DNA of 64,000 nt. Source: [Clostridium] citroniae WAL-17108 (GTDB lineage: Bacteria > Bacillota > Clostridia > Lachnospirales > Lachnospiraceae). The stretch is taken from contig NZ_JH376430.1 of the NCBI RefSeq assembly GCF_000233455.1, positions 1 to 64,000 on the forward strand, given 5' to 3'. The notes beneath the pieces were generated by a model. It was given only the letters and a program-made list of their open reading frames with translations, was not told the origin of the DNA and made no database searches. The position numbers were made by a program, and so were the translations under genes. This document shows positions 52,108 through 60,981 of the stretch, in pieces; position 1 is the first letter of the stretch, and every line of letters starts with the position of its first letter.

Positions 52108-52111
52108 CCCC

Positions 52112-52480
52112 TTATAATACTTCTGGAGCTAAGGAGACAATCTTCATGAACTGTTTGTCTCTTAATTCTCTTGCTACAGGCCCAAAGATACGAGTTCCTC
52201 TTGGAGTCTTGTCATCCTTAATAATTACAGCTGCGTTCTCATCAAACTTGATATAAGAACCGTCTTTACGGCGAGCGCCCTTTTTGGAGCGTACCACAAC
52301 AGCCTTTACAACATCGCCCTTCTTTACAACACCACCAGGTGTTGCATCTTTGACGGAAGCAACGATGATATCACCGATATTTGCATATCTTCTGGTTGAA
52401 CCACCTAATACACGGATGCAGAGAAGTTCTTTTGCACCGGTATTGTCGGCAACTTTAAGTCTTGTTTCCTGCTGAACCAT
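52112..52480 (-). CDS. rplN: 50S ribosomal protein L14
   Basis: A 122-aa L14 with QQETRLKVADNTGAKELLCIR (split) and VARELRDKQFMKIVSLAPEVL at the end. It lies 4 nt before rplX. Confidence 0.97.
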   Translation of the reverse strand: MVQQETRLKVADNTGAKELLCIRVLGGSTRRYANIGDIIVASVKDATPGGVVKKGDVVKAVVVRSKKGARRKDGSYIKFDENAAVIIKDDKTPRGTRIFGPVARELRDKQFMKIVSLAPEVL

Positions 52481-52505
52481 ACCTGTTACTCCTTCCTCAT
52501 CTCAA

Positions 52506-52784
52506 TTATCTTGCTTTCTCGATAACTTCAACAAGTCTCCATCTCTTATCCTTGGACAGTGGTCTTGTTTCCATTACTTTTACTGTATCACCGATACCGC
52601 ATTCATTCTTCTCGTCATGAGCTTTTAACTTAACGGTCTTCTTTACGATCTTACCGATCAGTGGGTGCTTAATGTGATCCTCGATTGCTACAACAATGGT
52701 TTTATCCATTTTATTGCTAACCACTTTACCGGTACGGGTTTTTCTCAAATTTCTTTCCACGGTAGATTCTATCTCCTTTCCCAT
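52506..52784 (-). CDS. rpsQ: 30S ribosomal protein S17
   Basis: A 92-aa S17 with ERNLRKTRTGKVVSNKMDKT and ETRPLSKDKRWRLVEV. The ATG at 52784 has AAAGGTG about 7 nt upstream; a GTG at 52760, preceded by AAAGGAG at 12 nt, would give the shorter product more common in the family. The start remains open. Confidence 0.94.
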   Translation of the reverse strand: MGKEIESTVERNLRKTRTGKVVSNKMDKTIVVAIEDHIKHPLIGKIVKKTVKLKAHDEKNECGIGDTVKVMETRPLSKDKRWRLVEVIEKAR

Positions 52785-52856
52785 TTTGTTCACCTTTGCA
52801 TTTATCGTGAACAACCTTCACACCAGGTTTGACAATACCTTACCAGGCGCTTACAG

Positions 52857-53060
52857 TCAAGCATTAGCCTTCTCAGTGATAACAGTCTGGATCCTTGCGA
52901 TGTTCTTGCGGACTTCCTTGATCCTAGAGGTGTTATCCAGCTGATTGGTTGCATTCTGGAATCTCAAATTGAACAGTTCCTTCTTCGCAGCTACTAACTC
53001 TTCATTCAGCTCGTTTGCTGACTTATTCATTAATTCTTCTACAAACTTATTAGTTTTCAC
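52857..53060 (-). CDS. rpmC: 50S ribosomal protein L29
   Basis: A 67-aa L29, at the tunnel exit. The GTG at 53060 gives the canonical N-terminus MKTNKFVEELM and has GGCGG 8 nt upstream. It overlaps the end of rplP by 11 nt. Confidence 0.95.
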   Translation of the reverse strand: MKTNKFVEELMNKSANELNEELVAAKKELFNLRFQNATNQLDNTSRIKEVRKNIARIQTVITEKANA

Positions 53061-53487
53061 TGTTATCACCGCCTTCTAAATCTGCTTTAGAAACAATCTT
53101 ACACTTGCATGGCAGCTTGTGCATAGCAAGACGCAGAGCTTCTCTAGCTGTTTCCTCTGGTACACCAGCGATTTCAAATAATACACGGCCTGGCTTTACA
53201 ACTGCTACCCAGTACTCCAGAGCGCCTTTACCGGAACCCATACGGGTTTCTGCTGGCTTTGCTGTTACAGGTTTATCCGGGAAAATCTTAATCCAGACCT
53301 TACCACCACGCTTAATGTAACGGGTCATGGCAACACGGGCTGCCTCGATCTGGTTTGACTTGATCCAACATGGTTCGGTAGAGACTAAACCGTACTCACC
53401 GTTAGAGATCGTATTGCCTCTTAATGCTTTGCCGGCCATAGAACCACGGAACTGTTTACGACGCTTAACTCTCTTAGGCATTAACAT
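53050..53487 (-). CDS. rplP: 50S ribosomal protein L16
   Basis: A 145-aa L16, near the A site, with MPKRVKRRKQFRGSM and KVWIKIFPDKPVTAKPAETRMG (split). The ATG at 53487 overlaps the rpsC stop (TAATG) and has GGGAG 9 nt upstream; the canonical MPKR start is at 53481 and is also possible. Confidence 0.96.
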   Translation of the reverse strand: MLMPKRVKRRKQFRGSMAGKALRGNTISNGEYGLVSTEPCWIKSNQIEAARVAMTRYIKRGGKVWIKIFPDKPVTAKPAETRMGSGKGALEYWVAVVKPGRVLFEIAGVPEETAREALRLAMHKLPCKCKIVSKADLEGGDNSEN

Positions 53488-54143
53488 TATTTATCGCTCC
53501 CTTCCTTGTTTCCTTTAGTAGGAAGTACTTCGCCCTTGTAGATCCAAACCTTAACGCCAATCTTGCCGTAGGTTGTATCTGCTTCTGCGAAACCATAGTC
53601 AATATCTGCTCTTAATGTCTGAAGCGGGATAGTACCCTCGCTGTAGAACTCGGTACGTGCCATATCAGCACCGCCCAGGCGGCCTGCAACAGCAGTCTTG
53701 ATACCCTTAACGCCAGCCTTCATGGTTCTGCCCATGGTGGACTTCATAGCACGGCGGAAGGAAACACGGTTCTCTAACTGTCCTGCGATAGACTCGGCAA
53801 CCAGCTGAGCATCCCTGTCAGGACGCTTGATTTCCTTGATGTCTACGAACAGCTTCTTGTCAGTGAGCTTCTGAACTTCTTTCTTTAACTTCTCGATTTC
53901 AGAGCCGCCCTTACCGATCACCACACCTGGCTTAGCAGTATAGATGATAATCTTTACCCTGTCAGATGCACGCTCAATTTCGATCTTGGAAATACCGGCA
54001 CTGAACAGTCTCTTCTTCAGGAACTTTCTAATATTGTAATCTTCAACCAGGCAGTCAGCAAAATCAGCTTCTGCATACCACTTGGAATCCCAGTCTTTAA
54101 TAACACCGACTCTTAAGCCGTGTGGATTAACTTTCTGTCCCAT
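53487..54143 (-). CDS. rpsC: 30S ribosomal protein S3
   Basis: A 218-aa S3 with a KH domain (GVVIGKGGSEIEKLKKE) and MGQKVNPHGLRVGVIKDW at the start. Forms part of the mRNA entry helicase region. Confidence 0.97.
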   Translation of the reverse strand: MGQKVNPHGLRVGVIKDWDSKWYAEADFADCLVEDYNIRKFLKKRLFSAGISKIEIERASDRVKIIIYTAKPGVVIGKGGSEIEKLKKEVQKLTDKKLFVDIKEIKRPDRDAQLVAESIAGQLENRVSFRRAMKSTMGRTMKAGVKGIKTAVAGRLGGADMARTEFYSEGTIPLQTLRADIDYGFAEADTTYGKIGVKVWIYKGEVLPTKGNKEGSDK

Positions 54144-54152
54144 ATTTGCCTC

Positions 54153-54539
54153 CTATCTCTCATTCAGAACAACAGTGATGTGGCTCATTCTCTTCTCGAT
54201 CCTGTAAGCACGTCCCTGGGCTCTCGGTCTAACTCTCTTCATGGTTGGTCCCTGGTTTGCGTAGCACTCTTCTACGTAAAGCTTTGCGGGATCCATTCCG
54301 TTATTGTTCTCAGCATTTGCTGCTGCTGATTCCAGTAACTTCTTAACTAAGCTGGAAGCATATCTGGGATTGTAAGTTACAATACCAAGTGCGGTCTGTA
54401 AATCTTTGCCTCTGATGGCATCTAATACGAAACAAGCCTTCTGGACAGACACTCTGGCGTAAGACAGTGTTGCGCTGGGTCTTGTGTCCTTATTGGCATT
54501 TCTCTCTCTCTTGACTTGGGATCTATGTCCTTTTGCCAT
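54153..54539 (-). CDS. rplV: 50S ribosomal protein L22
   Basis: A 128-aa L22 lining the exit tunnel; SPSATLSYARVSVQKA-type region and the C-terminal PRAQGRAYRIEKRMSHITVV are conserved. Confidence 0.96.
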   Translation of the reverse strand: MAKGHRSQVKRERNANKDTRPSATLSYARVSVQKACFVLDAIRGKDLQTALGIVTYNPRYASSLVKKLLESAAANAENNNGMDPAKLYVEECYANQGPTMKRVRPRAQGRAYRIEKRMSHITVVLNER

Positions 54540-54570
54540 TGGTAAAACCTCCTTTCAATTTACCCGTGAA

Positions 54571-54855
54571 TTACTTTCTCATGCCGGATTTTTTCTCGTC
54601 TTTTCCGTGACCTCTATAGGTCCTGGTTGCTACGAATTCGCCCAGTTTATGTCCTACCATATCTTCGGTAACATATACCGGAACGTGTTTCCTACCGTCA
54701 TGAACTGCAATTGTATGACCAACCATCTGTGGGAAGATTGTAGAACGGCGGGACCAGGTCTTAATTACCTGCTTCTGTCCTGCTGCATTCATAGCGTCTA
54801 CTTTCTTTAACAGATGTGCATCTGCAAATGGTCCTTTTTTCAGTGAACGAGCCAT
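54571..54855 (-). CDS. rpsS: 30S ribosomal protein S19
   Basis: A 94-aa S19: MARSLKKGPFADAHLLKKV and VGHTIAVHDGRKHVPVYV are diagnostic. Confidence 0.97.
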   Translation of the reverse strand: MARSLKKGPFADAHLLKKVDAMNAAGQKQVIKTWSRRSTIFPQMVGHTIAVHDGRKHVPVYVTEDMVGHKLGEFVATRTYRGHGKDEKKSGMRK

Positions 54856-54875
54856 GTGTTCTTAACCTCCTTTAA

Positions 54876-55721
54876 CTATTTGATGGTTCTGCCATCACGT
54901 CTTCTTACGATCAACTTGTTAGACTGCTTGTTTTTCTTTCTGGTCTTCAGACCCAGAGCAGGCTTGCCCCATGGTGTACAAGGACCAGGACGGCCGATAC
55001 CGCACTTTCCTTCACCACCACCGTGTGGATGGTCATTGGGGTTCATTACGGAACCGCGGACTGTAGGTCTGAAACCCATGTTGCGCTTCCTACCAGCTTT
55101 ACCAATGTTGATCAGGGAGTGTTCACCATTGCCAACAACACCGATGGTTGCACGGCAGATGATCGGAACCATTCTCATTTCACCTGAAGGTAAACGTAAG
55201 GTGGCATACTTGCCTTCCTTAGCCATAAGCTGCGCTCCGTTACCTGCGGAACGAACCAGCTGGCCGCCCTTACCTGGATATAACTCAATATTGTGCACCT
55301 GTGTACCAACCGGGATGTGATACAGCGGCATACAGTTGCCAAGCTTTGCCTCTGCCGTATCGCCGCTCATAACCTTCATTCCATCAGTTAAGCCCTGTGG
55401 AGCCAGGATATAAGACTTGGTACCGTCTGCATAGCAGATCAGCGCGATATTGGCGGTTCTGTTGGGATCGTACTCGATACCGATAACGGTTGCCGGGATA
55501 CCATCCTTGCTGTTTCTCTTAAAATCAATAATTCTGTATTTTCTTCTGCTGCCGCCGCCTCTGTGACGAACAGTGATCTTACCCTGATTGTTACGACCAG
55601 CGTTCTTGTTCAGGGATACTACCAGAGATTTCTCTGGGGTGTCCTTGGTGATTTCCTTGAAATCAGAACCGGTCATATGTCTTCTGGAAGGTGTATAAGC
55701 ATTATACTTCTTAATTCCCAT
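54876..55721 (-). CDS. rplB: 50S ribosomal protein L2
   Basis: A 281-aa L2 at the peptidyl transferase centre. GRNNQGKITVRHRGGGSRRK and the C-terminal NPNDHPHGGGEGKCGIGRPG contain the conserved histidine. Confidence 0.98.
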   Translation of the reverse strand: MGIKKYNAYTPSRRHMTGSDFKEITKDTPEKSLVVSLNKNAGRNNQGKITVRHRGGGSRRKYRIIDFKRNSKDGIPATVIGIEYDPNRTANIALICYADGTKSYILAPQGLTDGMKVMSGDTAEAKLGNCMPLYHIPVGTQVHNIELYPGKGGQLVRSAGNGAQLMAKEGKYATLRLPSGEMRMVPIICRATIGVVGNGEHSLINIGKAGRKRNMGFRPTVRGSVMNPNDHPHGGGEGKCGIGRPGPCTPWGKPALGLKTRKKNKQSNKLIVRRRDGRTIK

Positions 55722-55839
55722 GACATTTTACTCCTTTTCGTTTTCTTTTCACGGCATACGTTTCTGGGTTCGGGATATCTGGGATGTCCCGGCTGCCGTA
55801 TAAGTTCTCCGGCCGGACGGATCCGGCGGGTGGGTCAGA

Positions 55840-56139
55840 TTACAGCCCCTGGAAGATCTCGATCTCCTTGCTGTCCTCTGTCAGCTTAACAATTGCTTTC
55901 TTGGAAGCAGCTGTCCTGCCGAAAGTGGTTCCTCTTCTCTTAACCTTACCGTCACAGTTCATGGTGTTTACGGAAGCAACCTTGGTGCCCGGGAACATCT
56001 TCTCAACTGCTTCTTTGATCATAGCCTTATTTGCATCAACGTGTACCATGAAAGTATACTTTCTATCTGACATGGCGTTCATGCTCTTCTCAGTGATAAC
56101 TGGTTTTAAAATGACGTCATAATACTTAATGTCTGCCAT
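55840..56139 (-). CDS. rplW: 50S ribosomal protein L23
   Basis: A 99-aa L23, docking site for trigger factor and SRP at the tunnel exit. KPVITEKSMNAMSDRKYTF is typical. Its start overlaps the rplD stop by one base. Confidence 0.96.
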   Translation of the reverse strand: MADIKYYDVILKPVITEKSMNAMSDRKYTFMVHVDANKAMIKEAVEKMFPGTKVASVNTMNCDGKVKRRGTTFGRTAASKKAIVKLTEDSKEIEIFQGL

Positions 56140-56759
56140 TATGCGTACACCTCCTCGATGGATGCGACAGCAGCCTTGGTAGCTACTACTGTGTTGTACT
56201 TCAGAATGTCGTATACATTGATGGAGTTAACCTGTGCAGTCTTAACGTCTGCAATGTTCCTTGCGGATAATACTGCATTCTGATCATTGTCAGCCAGAAC
56301 TACCAGCGCCTTGGATACCTTCAGGTTATCCATTACGTTCTGGAACTTCTTGGTCTTAATCTCATCTAACTTCAGCTCATCCAGTACGATGAACTTGTTG
56401 TCCTGAACACGGCTTGTAAGAGCGGACTTAAGAGCAGCTCTCTTCTCCTTCTTGTTCAGTCTGATCGTGTAATCCCTTGGTGTTGGAGCGAATACTACGC
56501 CGCCGCCCTTCCACTGAGGAGATCTGGTTGAACCCTGTCTTGCATGACCGGTTCCTTTCTGTCTCCACGGTTTTCTACCGCCGCCGGAAACCTCAGAACG
56601 TGTCTTTGCTTTCTGTGTTCCCTGACGCTTATTAGCAAGCTGTGCAACAACTGCAAGATGTACCAGGTGCTCGTTAACTTCTACGCCGAACACGGCATCG
56701 TTCAGTTCTAATGTGCCAACTTCTTTACCTTCCATATTGTAAACAGATACGTTTGCCAT
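56139..56759 (-). CDS. rplD: 50S ribosomal protein L4
   Basis: A 206-aa L4 with the tunnel loop (GGGRKPWRQKGTGHARQGS). L4 is the autoregulator of the S10 operon in some bacteria. Confidence 0.97.
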   Translation of the reverse strand: MANVSVYNMEGKEVGTLELNDAVFGVEVNEHLVHLAVVAQLANKRQGTQKAKTRSEVSGGGRKPWRQKGTGHARQGSTRSPQWKGGGVVFAPTPRDYTIRLNKKEKRAALKSALTSRVQDNKFIVLDELKLDEIKTKKFQNVMDNLKVSKALVVLADNDQNAVLSARNIADVKTAQVNSINVYDILKYNTVVATKAAVASIEEVYA

Positions 56760-56787
56760 CTGTGTGTTCCTCCTTTCCTATAAAAGC

Positions 56788-57423
56788 TTACCTTTCAACC
56801 TTAACGGTTTCTCTGATTGTAACCAGGCTCTTCTTAGGTCCTGGTACTGCGCCCTTAACCAGAATCAGGTTATTGTCGGTATCAACCTTAACAACCTCCA
56901 GGTTCTGAACGGTGATCTGCTTGTTGCCCATGTGACCTGGCATACCTTTGCCCTTGAATACGCGGCCTGGTGTGGTAGCGGAACCGTTGGAACCCTGATG
57001 ACGATGGAACTTGGAACCATGAGCCATGGGTCCTCTGTGCTGTCCATATCTCTTGATGGCGCCCTGGAAGCCTTTACCCTTGGAAATAGCGGTAGCATCA
57101 ATCTTATCGCCAGCAGCGAAGATGTCTGCCTTGATCTCATCTTTTACAGAATACTCTTCTGCATTCTCAAATTTGAATTCCCTTACATATCTCTTATAGG
57201 AAACTCCGGCCTTATCAAAGTGGCCTTTCTGCGGCTTGTTAACCAGTTTTTCTCTCTTGTCAACGAAACCAACCTGTACTGCTTTGTAACCATCGTTCTC
57301 AGCAGTCTTAACCTGTGTTACCACACAAGGTCCTGCCTGAAGCACGGTTACCGGAACTAAAGCACCATTCTCATTGAAGATCTGGGTCATTCCGACTTTT
57401 GTTGCTAAAATCGCTTTCTTCAT
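56788..57423 (-). CDS. rplC: 50S ribosomal protein L3
   Basis: A 211-aa L3: MKKAILATKVGMTQIFNENG start and GSKFHRHQGSNGSATTPGRV near the centre-binding loop. The ATG at 57423 follows AGGAGG; the upstream in-frame extension is not supported. Confidence 0.97.
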   Translation of the reverse strand: MKKAILATKVGMTQIFNENGALVPVTVLQAGPCVVTQVKTAENDGYKAVQVGFVDKREKLVNKPQKGHFDKAGVSYKRYVREFKFENAEEYSVKDEIKADIFAAGDKIDATAISKGKGFQGAIKRYGQHRGPMAHGSKFHRHQGSNGSATTPGRVFKGKGMPGHMGNKQITVQNLEVVKVDTDNNLILVKGAVPGPKKSLVTIRETVKVER

Positions 57424-57454
57424 TGTCTTACCTCCTGTTTCATGATCTACAGCG

Positions 57455-57549
57455 GAATGCTTTCGCATTCATCCTAGAACAGTCTAACTATACGTGGAAC
57501 ACTATGAACCTGCCCGTAAGCCTTCCCTTGCTGACGCTCGGGGGACGGG
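57455..57549 (-). other. Structured spacer in the rpsJ-rplC gap
   Basis: The 217-nt gap between rpsJ and rplC contains a GAATGC-GAAA-GCATTC GNRA-tetraloop hairpin (57455-57470) and a longer stem CCCGT/ACGGG with an inner GC-rich helix (57513-57549). No ORF is visible. The gap is large for this operon. Confidence 0.5.
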
Positions 57550-57640
57550 TGCGGTATGTTGATTCCTCAACAGGAAATGCAGTGTTGCTTCTATAATTTA
57601 AACCCTTCAGGATATAAACATTTTCCCTTGAAAACAAATA

Positions 57641-57958
57641 TTATTTTGTTTTCATCTTGATGTCGATGTACACACCAGCCGGCATTTCCAGTCTGGACAG
57701 TGCATCAACTGTCTTCTGGCTTGGAGCAGTGATGTCGATCAGTCTCTTGTGAGTTCTCTGCTCGAACTGCTCTCTGGAATCTTTGTACTTATGAACAGCA
57801 CGCAGAATGGTTACTACCTCTTTCTTGGTTGGTAACGGTACCGGTCCGCTCACCTGTGATCCTGTCTTCTTTACAGTCTCGATGATTTTGCCGGCGGACT
57901 GATCTACTAACTGATGATCATAAGCCTTTAAAGTGATTCTCATTACTTGACTTGCCAT
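57641..57958 (-). CDS. rpsJ: 30S ribosomal protein S10
   Basis: A 105-aa S10, also the transcription antitermination partner NusE. RITLKAYDHQLVDQSAGKI and SRLEMPAGVYIDIKMK are characteristic. First gene of the long S10-spc-alpha supercluster; GGAGG lies upstream of the ATG. Confidence 0.97.
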   Translation of the reverse strand: MASQVMRITLKAYDHQLVDQSAGKIIETVKKTGSQVSGPVPLPTKKEVVTILRAVHKYKDSREQFEQRTHKRLIDITAPSQKTVDALSRLEMPAGVYIDIKMKTK

Positions 57959-57997
57959 AAAAAAAGTCGCCTCCTTTTCGCACTTCTAAACCAAGTA

Positions 57998-58157
57998 CGA
58001 CAAGCGGTGACTGTACACGTTTCCGTGTGTGTCCCAACGGAACTCCACACTGATTCTGCCATTTATCCTGCAGTTTCTTTAATTGGTACAGTGACTTGTC
58101 GCCAGTTTCCTAACTTGACATTCGCTCCACGGAAAACCCGCCTCACTTTGTGGGCGG
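57998..58157 (-). promoter_or_regulatory. Structured 5' leader of the S10 operon
   Basis: In the roughly 230-nt leader a long-range helix is formed by two 7-bp parts: 57998-58004 with 58095-58101, and 58010-58016 with 58086-58092. A separate CCGCC/GGCGG hairpin lies at 58138-58157. Such a leader could mediate feedback control by an S10-operon protein (L4 in the E. coli case). Not matched to a known family here. Confidence 0.5.
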
Positions 58158-58196
58158 CAACCTCTCGCTTCAACGCTATCATGCCACAGCCTTGTT

Positions 58197-58225
58197 ATGA
58201 TAGCATACATCTCCATTAAATGCAA
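58197..58225 (-). promoter_or_regulatory. Promoter of the S10 operon
   Basis: Minus-strand TTGCAT (58220-58225), 17-bp spacer, TATCAT (58197-58202). Confidence 0.75.
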
Positions 58226-58297
58226 GTACTTTTTTATTTTTTTCTGCATAGTTATCTGCATTGCTATTTATGATACTGATTCAATGGCCAACGGGCC

Positions 58298-58332
58298 AAA
58301 AAGAAAAGACCTCTGTTATACCAGAAGTCTTT
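58298..58332 (-). terminator. Terminator of the large wall-binding protein gene
   Basis: Minus-strand stem AAAGACTTCTG/CAGAGGTCTTT with one mismatch (58305-58332) followed by TCTTTTT. It separates this gene from the S10 promoter. Confidence 0.82.
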
Positions 58333-58348
58333 CCCAATGATCCATGTT

Positions 58349-59707
58349 TTAATCCTCAGTGCAATAGGGTTCCATGGGTTCTGTTACATAGGAATCAATA
58401 TCCGTATCTTCATCCGCTGATGTCAGCTGCCCGCTGGCATTGGTAACAAACTTTACCCCGTCACTGTTCTTTACCTTTGTGCTCTTCATAACTTTGCCGG
58501 AGGAATTGACCACATAGTTCTTATTATCCACCCGGTAGCACACGTACTTCTGGCCGTCCGTGGCCTTCTGGAGCTTTCCTTTATAATATAGGTAGTTATC
58601 CTTCACGCCATTGTACCCGCGGCCGTTATCCGCAAAGTAAAAATCCGACTTATTGCCATCGTCCTCCGTGACCTTTATCTTACCCTTCTGCACGCAACTC
58701 TTGTTCTTGTCACCGAAATAGAAGGTGGTCCAGTCATCATCCCCGGAACCCGTATAAACCTTTTTAAGTCCGTAAACCGGGTTGCCCAGGTGGTTAAACA
58801 GATAGGATTTACCGTTCAGTTTCACGATATCATTGGTGGTCAGCCGCTCTGTATCGGCAGCCCTTGGCTTGCCGCTGTTTGTAAAATAAAACCACTCCAC
58901 ATCACCGTCATAGCCTTCCAGGTCATCCGGGGGTTCTATGGAGTACCAGCCGATCCTGGCCTTTCCGTCAGCGCCGAAATACATGTAATCCTCAATGGAA
59001 TCATTGGAGGAGGAACGCACATTCTTCCAGCCTGTCTGCATGGCTCCAGTCTCATCAAAGCAATAATATGTACCGTCTATCTTACGCGCCGTGTAATCTC
59101 CGTCCGAACTGTCCGGTGCGAATTTCTTGCCGCTGGAGGAAAAATAGTACCAATACCTTCCATCATCATCCGTTACACTGTCGATCCCGGGTGTGACGCG
59201 GTCCCTGTTGTCATCATCCTCATCCGGGGGTTCCAGCTTCTGCCATCCTGTCCGCATAACGCCGTCCGTTCCCGTGTAGTACATATCATCCAGGATCCAG
59301 CCCAGCTCCATACGTCCGTCCCCGTCAAAATGATACCACTTGTTATCGATCTTTTTCCAGGCATCGGACATCATCTTCCCGCTGCTTCCAAAATAGTACC
59401 ACTCGTACTCACCGTCATCATTGGTCAGTTTCAACCACTTGTCAGTGAGTATGATACCATTGCTGTCAACATAATAATCGGAATCAACCCAGGCGCTAGT
59501 GGCCATATTGCCTTCACCGTCCAGATAACGCCACTGGTTGTCCGCCCCCTTTTTCCATGCATTATATACGCGGTTTCCATTGGAATCATAGTAAACCCAG
59601 CTGCTCCCGGACTGGGCCCAACCTTCCGCCGCCATGGCAGAAATCGTAGCCGTACCCAAAGACAGCACCGCTGCCAGCACCCACACTGCCACTGTATGTT
59701 TCTTCAT
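58349..59707 (-). CDS. Large secreted cell-wall-binding-repeat protein
   Basis: A 452-aa exported protein. After a signal peptide (to about residue 26, SAMAAEG) nearly the whole chain consists of about a dozen aromatic/glycine repeats (for example GWAQSGSSWVYYDSNGNRV, KWYHFDGDGRMELGW), the glucan/choline-binding repeat type. No catalytic domain is seen. Acidic Asp/Glu-rich inserts (PPDEDDDNRD) interrupt several repeats. The ATG at 59707 follows GAGGAG by 8 nt. It is next to, but separate from, the S10 operon. Confidence 0.87.
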   Translation of the reverse strand: MKKHTVAVWVLAAVLSLGTATISAMAAEGWAQSGSSWVYYDSNGNRVYNAWKKGADNQWRYLDGEGNMATSAWVDSDYYVDSNGIILTDKWLKLTNDDGEYEWYYFGSSGKMMSDAWKKIDNKWYHFDGDGRMELGWILDDMYYTGTDGVMRTGWQKLEPPDEDDDNRDRVTPGIDSVTDDDGRYWYYFSSSGKKFAPDSSDGDYTARKIDGTYYCFDETGAMQTGWKNVRSSSNDSIEDYMYFGADGKARIGWYSIEPPDDLEGYDGDVEWFYFTNSGKPRAADTERLTTNDIVKLNGKSYLFNHLGNPVYGLKKVYTGSGDDDWTTFYFGDKNKSCVQKGKIKVTEDDGNKSDFYFADNGRGYNGVKDNYLYYKGKLQKATDGQKYVCYRVDNKNYVVNSSGKVMKSTKVKNSDGVKFVTNASGQLTSADEDTDIDSYVTEPMEPYCTED

Positions 59708-59876
59708 ATGCTCAGCTCCTCTTCCCATCTGCACTCGCCCATGCTGAAGCCATTCACGTAGTATGAGACTCCTGCAATCCTAACCTATATTGTATCAAGG
59801 CTCCCGTAATTATTCAACCTTATTTATCTTTCAATTTGTTTACGATAGACTGTATTTTTTCTTTTTTATCATAAAC

Positions 59877-59906
59877 TTGACGTTTACACACAATTTAGAC
59901 TATACT
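59877..59906 (+). promoter_or_regulatory. Probable promoter of the methyltransferase gene
   Basis: Plus-strand TTGACG (59877-59882), 18-bp spacer, TATACT (59901-59906); a TATAAT-like sequence lies 12 nt further. The 299-nt divergent gap holds nothing else I can name. Confidence 0.6.
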
Positions 59907-60006
59907 CTGTATTATAATACTTCATCCAGGCAGTAACCCTGCGGCCGGGATGATGCAATCTGCTACTTATCACATCAGATATTGAGGAAATGAGGTTTTT
60001 ATAATT

Positions 60007-60867
60007 ATGTGGCTTGCCGACAAATGGAATGATTACGAAGTCATAGACTGCTCCAATGGTGAAAAGCTGGAGCGCTGGGGCAATTACCTGCTGGTCCGTC
60101 CTGATCCGCAGGTCATCTGGGATACAGCTAAGACCCACAAGGGCTGGAAGCACATGAACGGCCATTATCACCGCAGCAGCAAAGGCGGCGGTGAGTGGGA
60201 ATTCTTCGACCTGCCGGAGCAGTGGTCCATTGGATATAATGGTCTTACATTTAATCTGAAGCCCTTCAGCTTTAAGCATACAGGGCTGTTTCCGGAACAG
60301 GCAGCCAACTGGGACTGGTTTGGGGATAAGATCAAACAGGCGGGAAGGCCCATAAAAGTGCTGAACCTGTTTGCCTACACTGGAGGCGCCACACTGGCAG
60401 CCGCAAAAGCAGGAGCCAGCGTTACCCATGTGGATGCATCCAAAGGCATGGTGGCATGGGCCAAGGAAAATGCCGCCTCCTCCGGCCTGGCGGACGCCCC
60501 TGTGCGCTGGATCGTGGATGACTGCGTAAAATTTGTGGAACGGGAGATCCGCAGAGGCAACCGCTATGACGCGGTCATAATGGATCCTCCCTCTTACGGG
60601 CGCGGCCCCAAGGGTGAGATCTGGAAAATTGAGGATGCCATCCATCCTCTGGTAAAGCTGTGCGTGCAGCTTCTTTCAGACAAGCCCCTGTTCTTTTTGA
60701 TCAACTCATACACCACGGGCCTGGCCCCCTCCGTGCTGAGCTACATGCTGGGAGTGGAAGTGATTCCCCGCTTTGGCGGTACGGTCAATGCCCAGGAGGT
60801 GGGCCTTCCCGTAACCCAGTCAGGACTGGTGCTCCCATGCGGGGCTTCCGGGCGCTGGGAGGCGTAG
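60007..60867 (+). CDS. Class I SAM-dependent methyltransferase (RlmI/RsmL-like, rRNA type)
   Basis: A 286-aa enzyme with SAM motif I LNLFAYTGGATLAAAKAGA, acidic motif II VDASKGM, and motif IV DPPSYGRGP. This pattern is typical of rRNA/tRNA methyltransferases related to RlmI and the PF10672 group. The target nucleotide cannot be read from sequence. An SD-like GAGG lies upstream of the ATG. Confidence 0.87.
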   Translation: MWLADKWNDYEVIDCSNGEKLERWGNYLLVRPDPQVIWDTAKTHKGWKHMNGHYHRSSKGGGEWEFFDLPEQWSIGYNGLTFNLKPFSFKHTGLFPEQAANWDWFGDKIKQAGRPIKVLNLFAYTGGATLAAAKAGASVTHVDASKGMVAWAKENAASSGLADAPVRWIVDDCVKFVEREIRRGNRYDAVIMDPPSYGRGPKGEIWKIEDAIHPLVKLCVQLLSDKPLFFLINSYTTGLAPSVLSYMLGVEVIPRFGGTVNAQEVGLPVTQSGLVLPCGASGRWEA

Positions 60868-60916
60868 GTTTCCGATTGCTTCATTGTACCTAAAAGCGCG
60901 GGCGCGCCGGAACGTG

Positions 60917-60958
60917 AAATGCCTGATACCCATCCTTCGATGGGCTCAGGCATTTTTT
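60917..60958 (+). terminator. Terminator of the methyltransferase gene
   Basis: A 10-bp stem AAATGCCTGA/TCAGGCATTT with an inner CCCATC/GATGGG helix, followed by six T. It may also serve the convergent subtilase gene. Confidence 0.9.
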
Positions 60959-60981
60959 ATTTTTATCAATCTGTTACTGGT

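Noticed and set aside
52838..52856. Third copy of the 37-bp repeat (AGGCGCTTAC near rpmC)
   Set aside because: Only the short GCGCTTA-like block matches; the GAGCACT and AGCGCCCGT blocks are missing.
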